Shown piece by piece: positions 43,801 through 52,470 of a stretch of DNA of 64,000 nucleotides (position 1 is its first letter; the number at the start of each line of letters is the position of its first letter). The stretch is from contig CAZIIM010000004.1 in assembly GCA_964539305.1 (NCBI GenBank), positions 1-64,000 on the forward strand. The letters are read 5' to 3'. The notes beneath the pieces were generated by a model. That model was not told where the DNA came from, made no database searches, and saw nothing but the letters and a program-made list of their open reading frames with translations. The position numbers and the translations under genes were made by a program. Source of the DNA: CAZNUM01 sp964539305 (GTDB taxonomy: Bacteria > Fidelibacterota > Marinisomatia > Marinisomatales > TCS55).

Positions 43801-43935
43801 GCCCCACAAACCATTGACTTCCGTAATGGCCAGATAGCGCATTCCCCGTTGCCGGGCCGCCGTAAGCAAGGCCGGCAGCGAAGCCGTCCCCTGCATTCGG
43901 GAATAATGGGAGTGAACATTCAGGTGAACAAACAT
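40852..43935 (-). CDS. dnaE2: Error-prone DNA polymerase III alpha subunit
   Basis: ATG 43935 gives a 1027-residue protein; a TTG three codons upstream is less likely. It begins directly with the PHP domain (HLNVHSHYS, AITEVNG), and the polymerase core carries the catalytic NMPDIDVDF (around 345) and later a conserved PHSASYAMLSF. The OB-fold and C-terminal region (VYLAGVYITRKETR) end without the beta-clamp tail of DnaE1. Length and the adjacent imuB-like gene mark it as DnaE2, the damage-induced extension polymerase of the SOS mutasome. It lies 25 bp after imuB in one transcription unit with lexA. Confidence 0.92.
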   Translation of the reverse strand: MFVHLNVHSHYSRMQGTASLPALLTAARQRGMRYLAITEVNGLWGFVRFVQHAHAAGIYPIAGVNLMGGGEEVVVLVENQTGYENLCRAVSAVHASEDMSPVDILADKLAGLFVLAYQEPVLRRLAHRVPNSHLFVELRPGIPERQGHDLARKFNLEIVATGDVYFLTPKEVETHRILRAIDMNTVLSAITPDLCKSEDHWFRSEKEMIDLFPNSLEAVNNSVYLAERCKTDWSFVNTIFPHLSLKATRRANRELQEQVYAGAQRRYGSLSPAIKGRIEYELDLIMRKGFAPYFLVVQDIVQQTRATIGRGSAAASIVSYCLFITQVDPIRYQLQFERFIHPERINMPDIDVDFPWDERDRILEYIFQKYGKERTAMVASQVFLKPRSAIREVAKVYGLSNEEIKSITKRIGWYSSRRDLVRWVKTDPRFANMDLDDTLLEIIRQSEKIIGVFRYPSVHPGGVVIVPDEIRKYVPVLTAPKGVQIVEWEKDQVEDAGLLKIDILGNRSLAVVRDTIRQIHLNYGQGTADTSYLDYHTIQPVEDSRTATLMKEGKTMGIFYIESPATRQLLSKAGVVDFEHVVIYSSIIRPAANRFITILLERIHGQKWEPLHPDLAFLDESYGIMVYEEQVSLAARVLAGFSYAEAEALRKTMSRDSMQHLIPGWQKKFYAGAHHRGYEPKLIDAVWDMIKSFVGYSFCKPHSASYAMLSFTCAYLKAHYPAEFLAAVISNQGGFYSTYAYLSEARRWGIKILPPDVNDSNREYKGKENRIRMGLMSISGLRKAAIETILEERKAGEFTSLADFLLRTELDLADAMALTNAGALTNLTPGLSHRQVAYEVLHFCLGQKSKNGELEAAEIPLYRGEIPPALSEGEPFSKTEKRALEIKAFGFPISEHPLQPYLSALKGRVRKARDLPRLVGQTVYLAGVYITRKETRTIETGDPMEFITLEDETDIYEGVLFPEAFQKYGDLLLWETLFILRGKVEQSFGVITVTIEKLGSLPAVVRKVQQSQKFGNRTVPDSKVVMG

Positions 43936-43960
43936 GGGAAACAACTATTGGTGAACCTTA

Positions 43961-45124
43961 TCAATTTTTCACATCCATGGCCACGGCCCGCCGGATGCCA
44001 TCAAAACCATATTTTCTGCGGACAACGTCCAAGGCCCGCGACAGAGCCTTGTTCTTAACCTCTGGCAAGGGAAATAATTCCATTTGTCGGGGCGCCGGAT
44101 AGAAGTCAAACGCATCCACCAATACGGTCCGAATACGGTTCCGGCGGCGATTGGCTCTGGCAAAAAGCCGCCAGGCAGTTTCCGTCACATGGGCATCATC
44201 ATTGGTAAGAACAGCCCCCCGAGCTGAATACTGAAATCCATCGGTGTAGTGTATTTCCAGCCGTACCCGGTTTGCGATCTGATGCTGGCAACGCAATTTG
44301 AAGGCCACCTGCTCCGCCAGCGTTTTAACAACACCCCTCAATACCTGCTCGTCATTGCTATCTTCAGGAAGCACAGTTTGTTCAAGAATATGACTTTTAA
44401 GCGGGGGCGGGGTTACCACCGAGAAATCCTGCCCCTGGACCTCCCGTTTCAACTGCAGGGCATGGTTCCCAAACAGTAAGCGGGCTTCGTTCGGAAAAGA
44501 AGCCAACATCTGCAGTTCCCGGACCCGATCTAACAGCAGAAAATGAATAATCTTCCAAACCTCCGGAATGTGAACTACTGGGATTACAGGAATCTCCAAA
44601 GGAGACAGAAAATGTTTTTCTTCCCCCGGATCAATCCGGTGAATTCGTTCCGGGACCACCGCCGTGGAGATACGGCTCACCAGTTTATTGGGACTGATGC
44701 CAATGAGAGAGGACAAACTGACCTTATCCCGAATCAATTGTGAGAGCCGGAAACCGGCCCGCCGATGACCACCGTACAACCGTTCCATGCCGGTCATATC
44801 CAGATAAAATTTCCCGTAACCGGAGGGTTCCACCGTTGGGGTAAAGGTCTTCACTGTGGAATAAACGTACCGGTTCAGGCGGGCATAGAGGGCATGGTTG
44901 TAAGGCAACAGGCGGGCACTGTGACTCATCTTTCTGGCAAGGGAGACTTTCATTCCCCGGAAGAGCCCCTCCGCCTGGGCTTCGGCCGACAGAGCCATGA
45001 CCGTCCCATCCTGACGGTGAGAGGAAATGATTGCCACCGGGCGGGTGCGAAGGGCAGGATCCAGGGTCCGTTCCGCCTGGAGTTCAAAATCCTTCATCCT
45101 GATGTGATAAACCACCGTGTTCAT
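43961..45124 (-). CDS. imuB: ImuB-like catalytically dead Y-family polymerase homologue
   Basis: The 387-residue protein has the Y-family palm fold, but its metal-binding acids are gone. The segment equivalent to HVDMDCFF reads HIRMKDFE (Asp to Arg), and the segment equivalent to SIDEAFLDMTG reads SGYGKFYLDMTG, losing the Asp-Glu pair. This loss defines ImuB, an adaptor that links DnaE2 to the clamp. It is shorter than typical ImuB (around 480-500). A QMELFPL sequence near the C-terminus is a good clamp-binding motif candidate. It is transcribed between lexA and dnaE2; no imuA is present. Confidence 0.85.
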   Translation of the reverse strand: MNTVVYHIRMKDFELQAERTLDPALRTRPVAIISSHRQDGTVMALSAEAQAEGLFRGMKVSLARKMSHSARLLPYNHALYARLNRYVYSTVKTFTPTVEPSGYGKFYLDMTGMERLYGGHRRAGFRLSQLIRDKVSLSSLIGISPNKLVSRISTAVVPERIHRIDPGEEKHFLSPLEIPVIPVVHIPEVWKIIHFLLLDRVRELQMLASFPNEARLLFGNHALQLKREVQGQDFSVVTPPPLKSHILEQTVLPEDSNDEQVLRGVVKTLAEQVAFKLRCQHQIANRVRLEIHYTDGFQYSARGAVLTNDDAHVTETAWRLFARANRRRNRIRTVLVDAFDFYPAPRQMELFPLPEVKNKALSRALDVVRRKYGFDGIRRAVAMDVKN

Positions 45125-45229
45125 TATTGCGGCTCCTTGAAGATGAATATCCGGGCTTTCGAGACAAAACCATTCCGCCCCCGGTTTGACGTCCTGACTT
45201 CAGCGGGTCAGCGGAGCACTGTCTGGCAG

Positions 45230-45835
45230 TCAATACTCCCGGAAAGAATAGAGGATCACCCCGTTAATCTGAAAGTCATCGCTGCGTTTGACGTGAATTA
45301 CGGGATAATCGGGGTTCCGGGGGTGGAGTTCAATTCCGTTCCGTTTGGGGTAGTAATGCTTCAGGGTGGCCTCCCCGTTGATCAAAGCCACCACAATCTG
45401 CCCGGGATCCGCCTGGCTGGTTTTCCGGACAATGATGTAATCCCCGTCTTCAATATAGTCCCCCACCATGGAGTCCCCCTTCACCCGTAAAACAAAATTG
45501 TCCGGATGAACAAACGGTGCCGGTACATCCACCGCCTCCGCATTCTCCAGGGCCTCAATGGGTTCTCCCGCAGCAATCAGTCCCAGCAACGGTAAACGAG
45601 CCGGTGTGGCGTGCTCCTCTGTCAAGGTTAAGGCCCGTTTACCGTTGGGACCTTTGAAACGGTCCAGAAAGCCGTTGTGGGTAAGAGTATTTACATACCA
45701 GTGGACCGTTCCGAGGGACGCAAATCCAAGCGCTTCCATGATTTCTCCATAAGAAGGGGGTTGACCCTTTTCCAAGGTGTAACGCCGGATGAAATCCAGA
45801 AAACGCTGTTGTTTGAATGATAGATGCTGTCCCAT
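45230..45835 (-). CDS. lexA: LexA repressor
   Basis: The 201-residue SOS repressor has an N-terminal winged helix (QQRFLDFIRRY, PPSYGEIMEAL), the self-cleavage site A89-G90, Ser122 (GDSMVGDY) and Lys159 (ATLKHYY). Damage-activated RecA triggers cleavage and releases the imuB-dnaE2 genes downstream. The ATG lies immediately after two TACT-N4-AGTA-type palindromes, and no Shine-Dalgarno is visible, so the mRNA may be leaderless. The N-terminus cannot be much shorter, because the first helix begins at residue 6. Confidence 0.94.
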   Translation of the reverse strand: MGQHLSFKQQRFLDFIRRYTLEKGQPPSYGEIMEALGFASLGTVHWYVNTLTHNGFLDRFKGPNGKRALTLTEEHATPARLPLLGLIAAGEPIEALENAEAVDVPAPFVHPDNFVLRVKGDSMVGDYIEDGDYIIVRKTSQADPGQIVVALINGEATLKHYYPKRNGIELHPRNPDYPVIHVKRSDDFQINGVILYSFREY

Positions 45836-45837
45836 TA

Positions 45838-45860
45838 TACTCGTAAGTTACTCGTAAGTA
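45838..45860. promoter_or_regulatory. Tandem LexA operator overlapping the lexA promoter and start
   Basis: TACTCGTAAGTTACTCGTAAGTA contains two copies of TACTCGTAAGT(T/A), each a TACT-N4-AGTA palindrome (the first with one mismatch), sharing one base. On the minus strand it runs straight into TATAATG, where ATG is the lexA start. Autoregulation by LexA is the obvious reading. The divergent gene at 45913 may share it. Confidence 0.75.
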
Positions 45861-45912
45861 TTTTACCCGTTTTTCAACATACAAATCAAGCTTTTTTACA
45901 TTATTTTTTAAC

Positions 45913-48372
45913 ATGTATACTGTACGACTGTTCAAAATTTTACTTCTTTTTACCTGTATCACCGTCCTGAAGGCCCAGGTGATCATCACCGAAATCATGT
46001 ACAATCTGGAAGGCAGCGATTCTCCAAATGAATTTGTGGAATTGTACAACAGATCCACCTCCGATAGTGTCAATCTACGCGGGTGGTCCCTCCACGACAA
46101 ATACGACACAGACGTGATCGTGGACTCCGGCTACGGGCATAAATTACCCCCGGAGAGTTACGGCGTCATTCTGGAGGGTGATTACACCATTGGCTCAGGG
46201 ATATACGCCGATATTATTCCACCGGGGGCACTGATCGTGAAGGTGGATGACAATTCGATCGGGAATGGACTTTCAGACCGGGATTCACTTTATCTCAGGA
46301 ATGCCAACGGTGAAACGGTGGATTCTCTGGGGTGGGATACCAGTCCCAGGCCGGGTTATTCCCTGGAGCGGGTTCGGCTTCACCGCCCCAGTACACCCAC
46401 CAACTGGAAAACCAGCCGGGATTCCCTGGGAACCCCGGGAAAAGTCAACAGTGTTCAACCCTTGGCAATTGATGGCCACCTACTGGCGGATTCACTCCAT
46501 CTTTCCCAGAATCAACTCACCAAAACAGATTTAACTCTCCTTTCCGGAGCGGTTGTCAACGAAGGTCTAAACCCCATATCCGGGGAGATTCTCGTTTCGG
46601 AAGGGATCAATACTCTAAGCAGCACCTCTATTGGTCCATTAGCAGAGCTGGATACGGCTTTATTCTCCCTTGATCTGGGTCCCTTCCCCGGTTCCGGAAT
46701 CCACATCCTGTCTGTCCATCTTCAAATCAGTGGAGACGGCGACACCAGCAACAACAACGGTGATCTTACTCTAGCTGTCCGATATGACTGGAATACACTC
46801 CACTTGAATGAATTCATGGCACGACCGAATAATGATCAGATTGAATTCATTGAACTCGTCAGTCGATCCGACTTCACCATGGAATCCTGGTCCATCAGCG
46901 ATAACAGCTACAATCGGAAACGACTGCCCACAGTAGCAGTCAAAGAGGGGGATTATATGGTCATTGCACCGGATTCCTCCCTGGTTGCTGCAATTCCCGA
47001 CACTGCTCTCTATCTGGTACCCCTGGATCCGTTCCCCATTCTGAATAATTCCGGCGACGGTATTTACATTTATGACCTCACAGGGGCAGTAATCGACAGT
47101 CTGGTGTATTCTTCCGATACCTGGCCCGTCTTCCCAGAAGTTTCCACCGAAAAACGGTGGCCCGGGTTCTCGTCAAACGACCCGCTCAACTGGAAACCAG
47201 CTCCCGATTCAATAAAAATGACTCCCGGATCGCCCAACGCTGTGATCCTGTTTGAAACTGATGGAGCTCTGGTAGGCGAAATTAGTTACCATTACCCCTT
47301 CTACCCGGAGGAATGGGAAAATTTCACGCTCGCAATTGGAATATTGAACGTGGGACTGACCGCATTCCAGGGTACGGTAACAATCACGGAGAAAGGTCTC
47401 CAACTGGGAAAAGAGAACACACCCCCGGTTGAAGCGGGTGACACCTCATGGGTCACCTTGCCGTTACAGGGGTTATCAGCAGGCACACATGCCCTGATCA
47501 TAAATTTGTCTATTCCCGGTGATTCCAATCTAACCAACAATAGTTATGGGGATACGATTCAGGTTCGATATCCATTCGGTTCGGTTCGATTCAATGAATT
47601 TTTACCCATCCCTGCAAATACACAGACTGAATTCGTGGAACTGCAGAGCGATCTGACTGTCCCTTTGGAAGGATGGAGCATCAGTGACGAAGGGGGCAAT
47701 CATGTTGTCTTACGGGATATTCTCGTCAAGCCGGCTATTTATCCTGTCATAGCAGCCGATTCCAGTCTTGTATCGATGACCGAATCACAGTCACCCTATT
47801 TTGTCCCCCAAGGAGGATTCCCGACCTTAAACAATACGGCGGATGGCTTATTTTTATACGACATGACCGGAAAGATTATTGATTCATTGAAATACAATCA
47901 AAACTGGCCTATCCTGGCGGGTCGCTCGACGGAAAAGTTTCGCCCAAATTATGTTTCCAATGATTCATCACGGTGGGGGTTGGCTGTAAACATTGAAGGC
48001 GCTACTCCCGGAAAACAAAACAGTATTTATTACGATGCAATCTCCAAGGAAGGCACACTTCATCTCGATCCTGATCCTTTTTCCCCGGACAATGACGGCG
48101 TGGAGGATCAGCTCTTTCTAAAATATAAACTCCCTTTTGAGCAGGGGGTTGTGCGGGTCGAAATTTTCGATGTCACCGGTCGGAACATTGCCAACCCATT
48201 CTGGGATTTGGTCATTCCCCAGGAAGGGGTACTGATCTGGGATGGAAAGCGCACTAACGGTGAAGTGGCCCGAATCGGAATCTACGTGATAAAATTCTCC
48301 GCTCACAGCCTTTCGACCAGTAAAAAATGGGAAACAGTCCAAACGGTTGTGCTGGCCAAACGGTTAAACTAA
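45913..48372 (+). CDS. Secreted protein with lamin-tail domains and FlgD/type IX-like C-terminal domain
   Basis: The 819-residue protein has a signal peptide (cleavage near LKA-QV). It has three lamin-tail-like domains at about 22-165, 295-425 and 550-690, each with EF(I/V/M)E(L/V)-type starts and a SLxYLRN- or YxYDLTGxxIDSL-like hairpin, separated by beta-sandwich linkers. The last 100 residues (SPDNDGVEDQLFLKY, VEIFDVTGRNIA, WDGKRTNGE, GIYVIKF) form the FlgD-Ig/gliding-type domain often used as a C-terminal sorting tag in FCB bacteria. It is probably exposed on or released from the cell surface. Function unknown. Confidence 0.85.
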   Translation: MYTVRLFKILLLFTCITVLKAQVIITEIMYNLEGSDSPNEFVELYNRSTSDSVNLRGWSLHDKYDTDVIVDSGYGHKLPPESYGVILEGDYTIGSGIYADIIPPGALIVKVDDNSIGNGLSDRDSLYLRNANGETVDSLGWDTSPRPGYSLERVRLHRPSTPTNWKTSRDSLGTPGKVNSVQPLAIDGHLLADSLHLSQNQLTKTDLTLLSGAVVNEGLNPISGEILVSEGINTLSSTSIGPLAELDTALFSLDLGPFPGSGIHILSVHLQISGDGDTSNNNGDLTLAVRYDWNTLHLNEFMARPNNDQIEFIELVSRSDFTMESWSISDNSYNRKRLPTVAVKEGDYMVIAPDSSLVAAIPDTALYLVPLDPFPILNNSGDGIYIYDLTGAVIDSLVYSSDTWPVFPEVSTEKRWPGFSSNDPLNWKPAPDSIKMTPGSPNAVILFETDGALVGEISYHYPFYPEEWENFTLAIGILNVGLTAFQGTVTITEKGLQLGKENTPPVEAGDTSWVTLPLQGLSAGTHALIINLSIPGDSNLTNNSYGDTIQVRYPFGSVRFNEFLPIPANTQTEFVELQSDLTVPLEGWSISDEGGNHVVLRDILVKPAIYPVIAADSSLVSMTESQSPYFVPQGGFPTLNNTADGLFLYDMTGKIIDSLKYNQNWPILAGRSTEKFRPNYVSNDSSRWGLAVNIEGATPGKQNSIYYDAISKEGTLHLDPDPFSPDNDGVEDQLFLKYKLPFEQGVVRVEIFDVTGRNIANPFWDLVIPQEGVLIWDGKRTNGEVARIGIYVIKFSAHSLSTSKKWETVQTVVLAKRLN

Positions 48373-48403
48373 AACAGGGTTCCCGCGAGAGAGAACCCTG
48401 TTT
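48372..48403 (+). terminator. Rho-independent terminator after the lamin-tail gene
   Basis: AAACAGGGTTC and GAACCCTGTTT form an 11-bp stem around a 10-base loop, overlapping the stop codon by one base. The T-run is short, but the A/T flanks could serve both this gene and the convergent barrel gene. Confidence 0.85.
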
Positions 48404-48428
48404 CTAATATTTAAGAGGACCGGTTGTA

Positions 48429-49115
48429 TTAAATAGCAATACCGACCCGGAGGTTCAAGCTCCCAAAACCACTTTGCCCCGGATAGACATCCTTGGCCAT
48501 GGTGTAACGATAAAAGACCTGGGTATCCAGCACCAGCAATTTAAACTGAAGTCCGGCCTGAACGTGGAAACCACTGGTTGTCTTTTTATTGTTATCAAGA
48601 TATTTCGTCAGTTTGCTTGACAGGCTTTGAGCGTCGAAGGATTTTGTTAAATCTCCATCCAATAGATTCTTAATCATATCCATATCAGCCATGGGAGTGT
48701 AATAATGTACATTATAACCGCCCCCCACATGCAATTTGGCATTGGCTAAAAACGGGACACCCAGCTTGAATAACCGTTTCTTGGCGGTGAGATACATGGA
48801 GCCACGGGCCCAGGCAAAATTGCTGTTTAACGGTTTGGTGGCGAGGGCATTCGAAAAGTTGATCTTATAGTCTTTCCCCACCGCCTGGAAATCTGCCTCC
48901 AGATCCACGAAGGGAATAAAATCCAGGTAAACATACCCGGCCACACCAATAGGATTATTCACGGCACCTCGATCCAGAGTTGCCAAACTTTTCTCAAATA
49001 ATTTTTTTCCGATGGTGCCCTGATCCTGAATAACCTGTAATCCGAATCCACCAAAAGCAAAAAGGGACTGAGCCGAAATGAATAACAAAATTGTTAAGAC
49101 GAATTTTTTCTTCAT
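48429..49115 (-). CDS. Outer-membrane beta-barrel-like protein
   Basis: The ATG 49115 follows GGGAGATTTTG and opens a signal peptide (LLFISAQSLFA-FGG). The longer frame upstream is not needed. The 228-residue product has repeated amphipathic strands (VAGYVYLDFIPFVDLEADFQ, LHVGGGYNVHYYTP, LLVLDTQVFYRYTMA) and ends in a Gly/Leu strand (SLNLRVGIAI), fitting an eight-stranded OmpA/OmpW-size barrel. Function unknown. Confidence 0.7.
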   Translation of the reverse strand: MKKKFVLTILLFISAQSLFAFGGFGLQVIQDQGTIGKKLFEKSLATLDRGAVNNPIGVAGYVYLDFIPFVDLEADFQAVGKDYKINFSNALATKPLNSNFAWARGSMYLTAKKRLFKLGVPFLANAKLHVGGGYNVHYYTPMADMDMIKNLLDGDLTKSFDAQSLSSKLTKYLDNNKKTTSGFHVQAGLQFKLLVLDTQVFYRYTMAKDVYPGQSGFGSLNLRVGIAI

Positions 49116-49264
49116 GTGAACAAAATCTCCCTGTTTAGAATTGAGCAAATTTAGCCGCAGATAAAACATTTCCCTATCTGATTTTTAATCGTGTGCCCCT
49201 GATCACAGGGAACAACTCAGCGCTCGGATCGTTTAGCCGGATAGAACAACAAGAGGGTAACCCA

Positions 49265-50092
49265 ATGACTAAAAATTTCTTAATCAGCTTTTTAATCCTA
49301 GGACTTGTATTCGGACAGCAACGCGCAGTTACCATTCAAAAAAAATTAAGCCACGATGATCAGGTTGAACAGAAAACGGAGATCAACATTGTTTCTGAAG
49401 GTGACCAGCTGAAAGTCACCATTAACAAAAACGGGGATGAACGAGAATTCACGGTCAATCGCAAGGATCGGAAATCTCTCGAGAAAGTGGAAGATGCCCT
49501 GGAAGACCTGGGTCTGGACCTTGAATCGCTGATTCTGGATGACGATAATGTATTTGCAATCCACACCAGGGGTTATCTGGGTGTTCAGATTCAAAATCTC
49601 ACCGATCAGTTGAGAGCCTTTTTCAAGGTCAAAAATGGTAAAGGTGTTTTAATCACGGAAGTAGTGGAAGACAGCCCGGCTGAAGAAGCCGGTTTAAAAG
49701 CAGGGGACGTGATCATCAAGGTAAACCATCGAATGATTGAAAATGCGGATGATCTGCAGACCAACATTCAGAAATATGACCCGGATACGGAGGTGAAGCT
49801 TACTCTTGTCCGGCGGGGACGGGAAAAAACCATTACCGCCACCTTAGGAGCCCAGGACCATTCTTTTTCCTGGATAGGGGACATGCCTAATAAATACCGC
49901 AGAATGGCCTTTAAACTTCACGATCATAACGAGGACCTCGATGATGAACTGCCTCCTGATTTTACTCTTCCGGAGGAAATGAAATACCACATGATTCAAT
50001 CCGGTGAAGATGATATCCGGAAAGAATTGAAAGAACTTCATCAGGAGCTGAAAGAACTCCGGGAAGAAATTGAAAAATTAAAACATTCATAG
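49265..50092 (+). CDS. Exported PDZ-domain protein
   Basis: ATG 49265 follows GAGGGTAACCCA and starts a short signal peptide (LISFLILGLVFG-QQ). The 275-residue protein has a charged N-terminal region, one PDZ domain at about 100-195 (GYLGVQI, GVLITEVVEDSPAEEAGLKAGD split over its core) and an acidic linker. A heptad-rich C-terminal coiled coil follows (KELHQELKELREEIEKLK). There is no protease domain, so it probably binds peptide C-termini or assembles envelope proteases rather than cutting. It is divergent from the barrel gene. Confidence 0.85.
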   Translation: MTKNFLISFLILGLVFGQQRAVTIQKKLSHDDQVEQKTEINIVSEGDQLKVTINKNGDEREFTVNRKDRKSLEKVEDALEDLGLDLESLILDDDNVFAIHTRGYLGVQIQNLTDQLRAFFKVKNGKGVLITEVVEDSPAEEAGLKAGDVIIKVNHRMIENADDLQTNIQKYDPDTEVKLTLVRRGREKTITATLGAQDHSFSWIGDMPNKYRRMAFKLHDHNEDLDDELPPDFTLPEEMKYHMIQSGEDDIRKELKELHQELKELREEIEKLKHS

Positions 50093-50122
50093 TCGTCTCT
50101 TCGCTTCAATAGTCCTCCACTG

Positions 50123-50150
50123 AAAAGCCCGGGTCACCCGGGCTTTTTTT
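50123..50150 (+). terminator. Rho-independent terminator of the PDZ gene
   Basis: AAAAGCCCGGG, loop TCA, and CCCGGGCTTTTTTT form a compact GC-rich stem with a seven-T tail, 30 bp after the stop. Confidence 0.95.
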
Positions 50151-50217
50151 AGTTTCAAATAGAAGTTTATTTTAATAACATTCTCGATAGACTCAACGGA
50201 CTTTCAATTTAAACTTC

Positions 50218-52470
50218 ATGTTTCTGATACATATCATTTCCATTTCGCTGCTATTCCTTTCCGGCCTTGCGGGTCAAAACTATGTTTGGCCGACAGACGC
50301 AAGTCATAATCTATCCTCCAACTTTGGAGAATTCCGCTCCACCGGCTACCACATGGGGCTGGATATCAAAACGAATGAAAAGGAAGGCTATCCGGTTTAT
50401 GCTATCGAATCCGGGTATATTTCCAGGATGGTAGCGAATTTCACCGGGTTTGGAAAGGGTTTGTACCTCACCACCAATAACGGTTCCATTGCCGTTTACG
50501 GACACCTGAGTCGTTTTTCACCACCGCTGGAAAAACGCCTCACTCAAGAGCAGACTGCAGCCAGATCGTACATTCTTAATCTCTATTTCAAAGAGAAAGA
50601 ATATCCCGTAAAAAAGGGAGATATCATCGGATATACCGGGAATACAGGCAGCTCCACGGGTCCCCACCTCCACTTTGAAATCCGCAATGCAGAGGAACAG
50701 CCTTTGAATCCCCTGACTCACGGTTTCCCACTGGATGATCGTCTTCCTCCACGAATGGAAGAAATTTCATTTACACCTCTGGGCGCCGATTCCTGGGTTA
50801 ACGGCAGTCAGCTTCCCCAAACTTTTCCTCTTTTTCGAGATAAAACAGGCCAGTACAATTTCCCGGACACCATCAATATCTCCGGGCCCATCGGCTGTGC
50901 CGTAAAAACATTCGACAAGCGACAGGGGGCGGATAACCGGTATCAGGTCTATCAACTCGAGTTAGAAGTAGATGGCCAACCGGTATTTGATCTTGCCTTT
51001 AATCGTCTGGATTATGAGTTAATGTCAAGTGTGAACTTTATGAAGGATTACCACACTGCACGGTTAAATCTGGGAGAATTTGTAAAACTTTACCATCTGA
51101 GTAACGAACCGGCCGGTACTGTTTTCCCTGATTCCACCGTAGGGATCCTGGATCTTGCCCCCGGGTATCACCAAATCAGAATAACAATCCAGGATGCCGC
51201 CGGGAATAGGGTAAATGCCACCGGTACTGTTTTCTCCATGCCCCCCTTTGAAATGATCGCCAGACGTATCCATCAATCCGGCCGCACCATCACATTTGAA
51301 CTGGAGCCCAAAAGGCTGACAATTCCCGTCGAAAGTGTGGTGTGTTACAGTTTTACTCCCTACGGATTCGCCGACCGTAAAGTCGATATTCTGAGACAGA
51401 AACAGGAGAAATCAATCCTTCGGATTACAGTACCTAAAAAGCAGGTACGAAATCGGGCGTTGCAATTCATTGGTAAGAATAAACTGGGAGCCCGTTCCTA
51501 CCCAGTTAACTGGGATGCCAACAGCATTTTCGGTGACCCTCTGAATGTTGTTGTGGATCAAAAAATTACCCAGACCCCTGCCGGTGTATTTATTCAAATA
51601 CAACCTAACCGGGTAGTCAAAAGTACCGTTTCACTCCGGCTGCAGAAATCCTATCAATATGACTCTATCCCCCTGAACCAAATTCAACCGGCAGTATATT
51701 TAACCCCACCGTTACCCCCCACCCTTTTTACTGATCTTCAACGGACCGAGGTAGTGTTTAAAGGGACAATTGAGCGTTCAATCCAGTTTAGCTTGCCTTA
51801 CACGATTGCTGTTCCGGACACAAATGTTACTGTATTATCCAAAGACGGCCTTTGTTCAATTCTGGCACCGAAAGGAATCGTAATTGATTCAATGTTACTA
51901 TGGATAGAGCCGGTCCATGAACACGCTCCCGTTCAGGGTGGAAAACTGATCTCCCGGGTTTACCAACTGGAACCTTTCGACCTGCCTTTACTGAAACCGG
52001 TGCGGGTGGGAATCCGCTACAGCAACCGCTTCCGCCATGAATCCAGTCTGCACTTGTATTACTACGGACAATCAGGAGAATGGACATTTATTCCCACGCG
52101 GTCCAATCCCAACCGGCTGGTTCTAACCGGCGAAGTCAAGCAAATGGATGCCATAGCGATTATTCAGGATTTGACGCCTCCCAAAATTCTTTCCATCCAC
52201 CCTGGAAATCATGGTCGATATCAACAATCCGATTTAAACCGGATTATGGTCATCGTAGAAGACCAGCTTTCAGGTATTGATCCGGAAGAAAAATCCTTTA
52301 AACTGACGCTTGACAGTCACCCCCTTCTGTTTGCCTATCAGCCCCGGAAAAAGGAAATTTCCTATCAATTTAACGCCCCGGTCGAGGTTGGAGATCACTC
52401 CGTCAGTGTTACCGTCCACGATCGGGCCGGCAATAAGACCACCCGTAAAATTATTTTCACTGTTTACTGA
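50218..52470 (+). CDS. Secreted M23-family (LytM) peptidase with C-terminal Ig-like region
   Basis: The 750-residue protein has a signal peptide (LLFLSGLAG-QN), then a LytM domain at about 25-175 with the zinc motifs H-x3-D (HMGLD) and HLHFE, plus GDIIGYTGNTGSSTGPH. Such enzymes cut peptidoglycan or interpeptide bridges. After about residue 180 the protein is mostly beta-sandwich, ending in an Ig-like module (GIDPEEKSFKLTLD, VTVHDRAGN) that may position the enzyme. The rhomboid gene starts on its last base, so the two are probably co-expressed. Confidence 0.9.
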   Translation: MFLIHIISISLLFLSGLAGQNYVWPTDASHNLSSNFGEFRSTGYHMGLDIKTNEKEGYPVYAIESGYISRMVANFTGFGKGLYLTTNNGSIAVYGHLSRFSPPLEKRLTQEQTAARSYILNLYFKEKEYPVKKGDIIGYTGNTGSSTGPHLHFEIRNAEEQPLNPLTHGFPLDDRLPPRMEEISFTPLGADSWVNGSQLPQTFPLFRDKTGQYNFPDTINISGPIGCAVKTFDKRQGADNRYQVYQLELEVDGQPVFDLAFNRLDYELMSSVNFMKDYHTARLNLGEFVKLYHLSNEPAGTVFPDSTVGILDLAPGYHQIRITIQDAAGNRVNATGTVFSMPPFEMIARRIHQSGRTITFELEPKRLTIPVESVVCYSFTPYGFADRKVDILRQKQEKSILRITVPKKQVRNRALQFIGKNKLGARSYPVNWDANSIFGDPLNVVVDQKITQTPAGVFIQIQPNRVVKSTVSLRLQKSYQYDSIPLNQIQPAVYLTPPLPPTLFTDLQRTEVVFKGTIERSIQFSLPYTIAVPDTNVTVLSKDGLCSILAPKGIVIDSMLLWIEPVHEHAPVQGGKLISRVYQLEPFDLPLLKPVRVGIRYSNRFRHESSLHLYYYGQSGEWTFIPTRSNPNRLVLTGEVKQMDAIAIIQDLTPPKILSIHPGNHGRYQQSDLNRIMVIVEDQLSGIDPEEKSFKLTLDSHPLLFAYQPRKKEISYQFNAPVEVGDHSVSVTVHDRAGNKTTRKIIFTVY

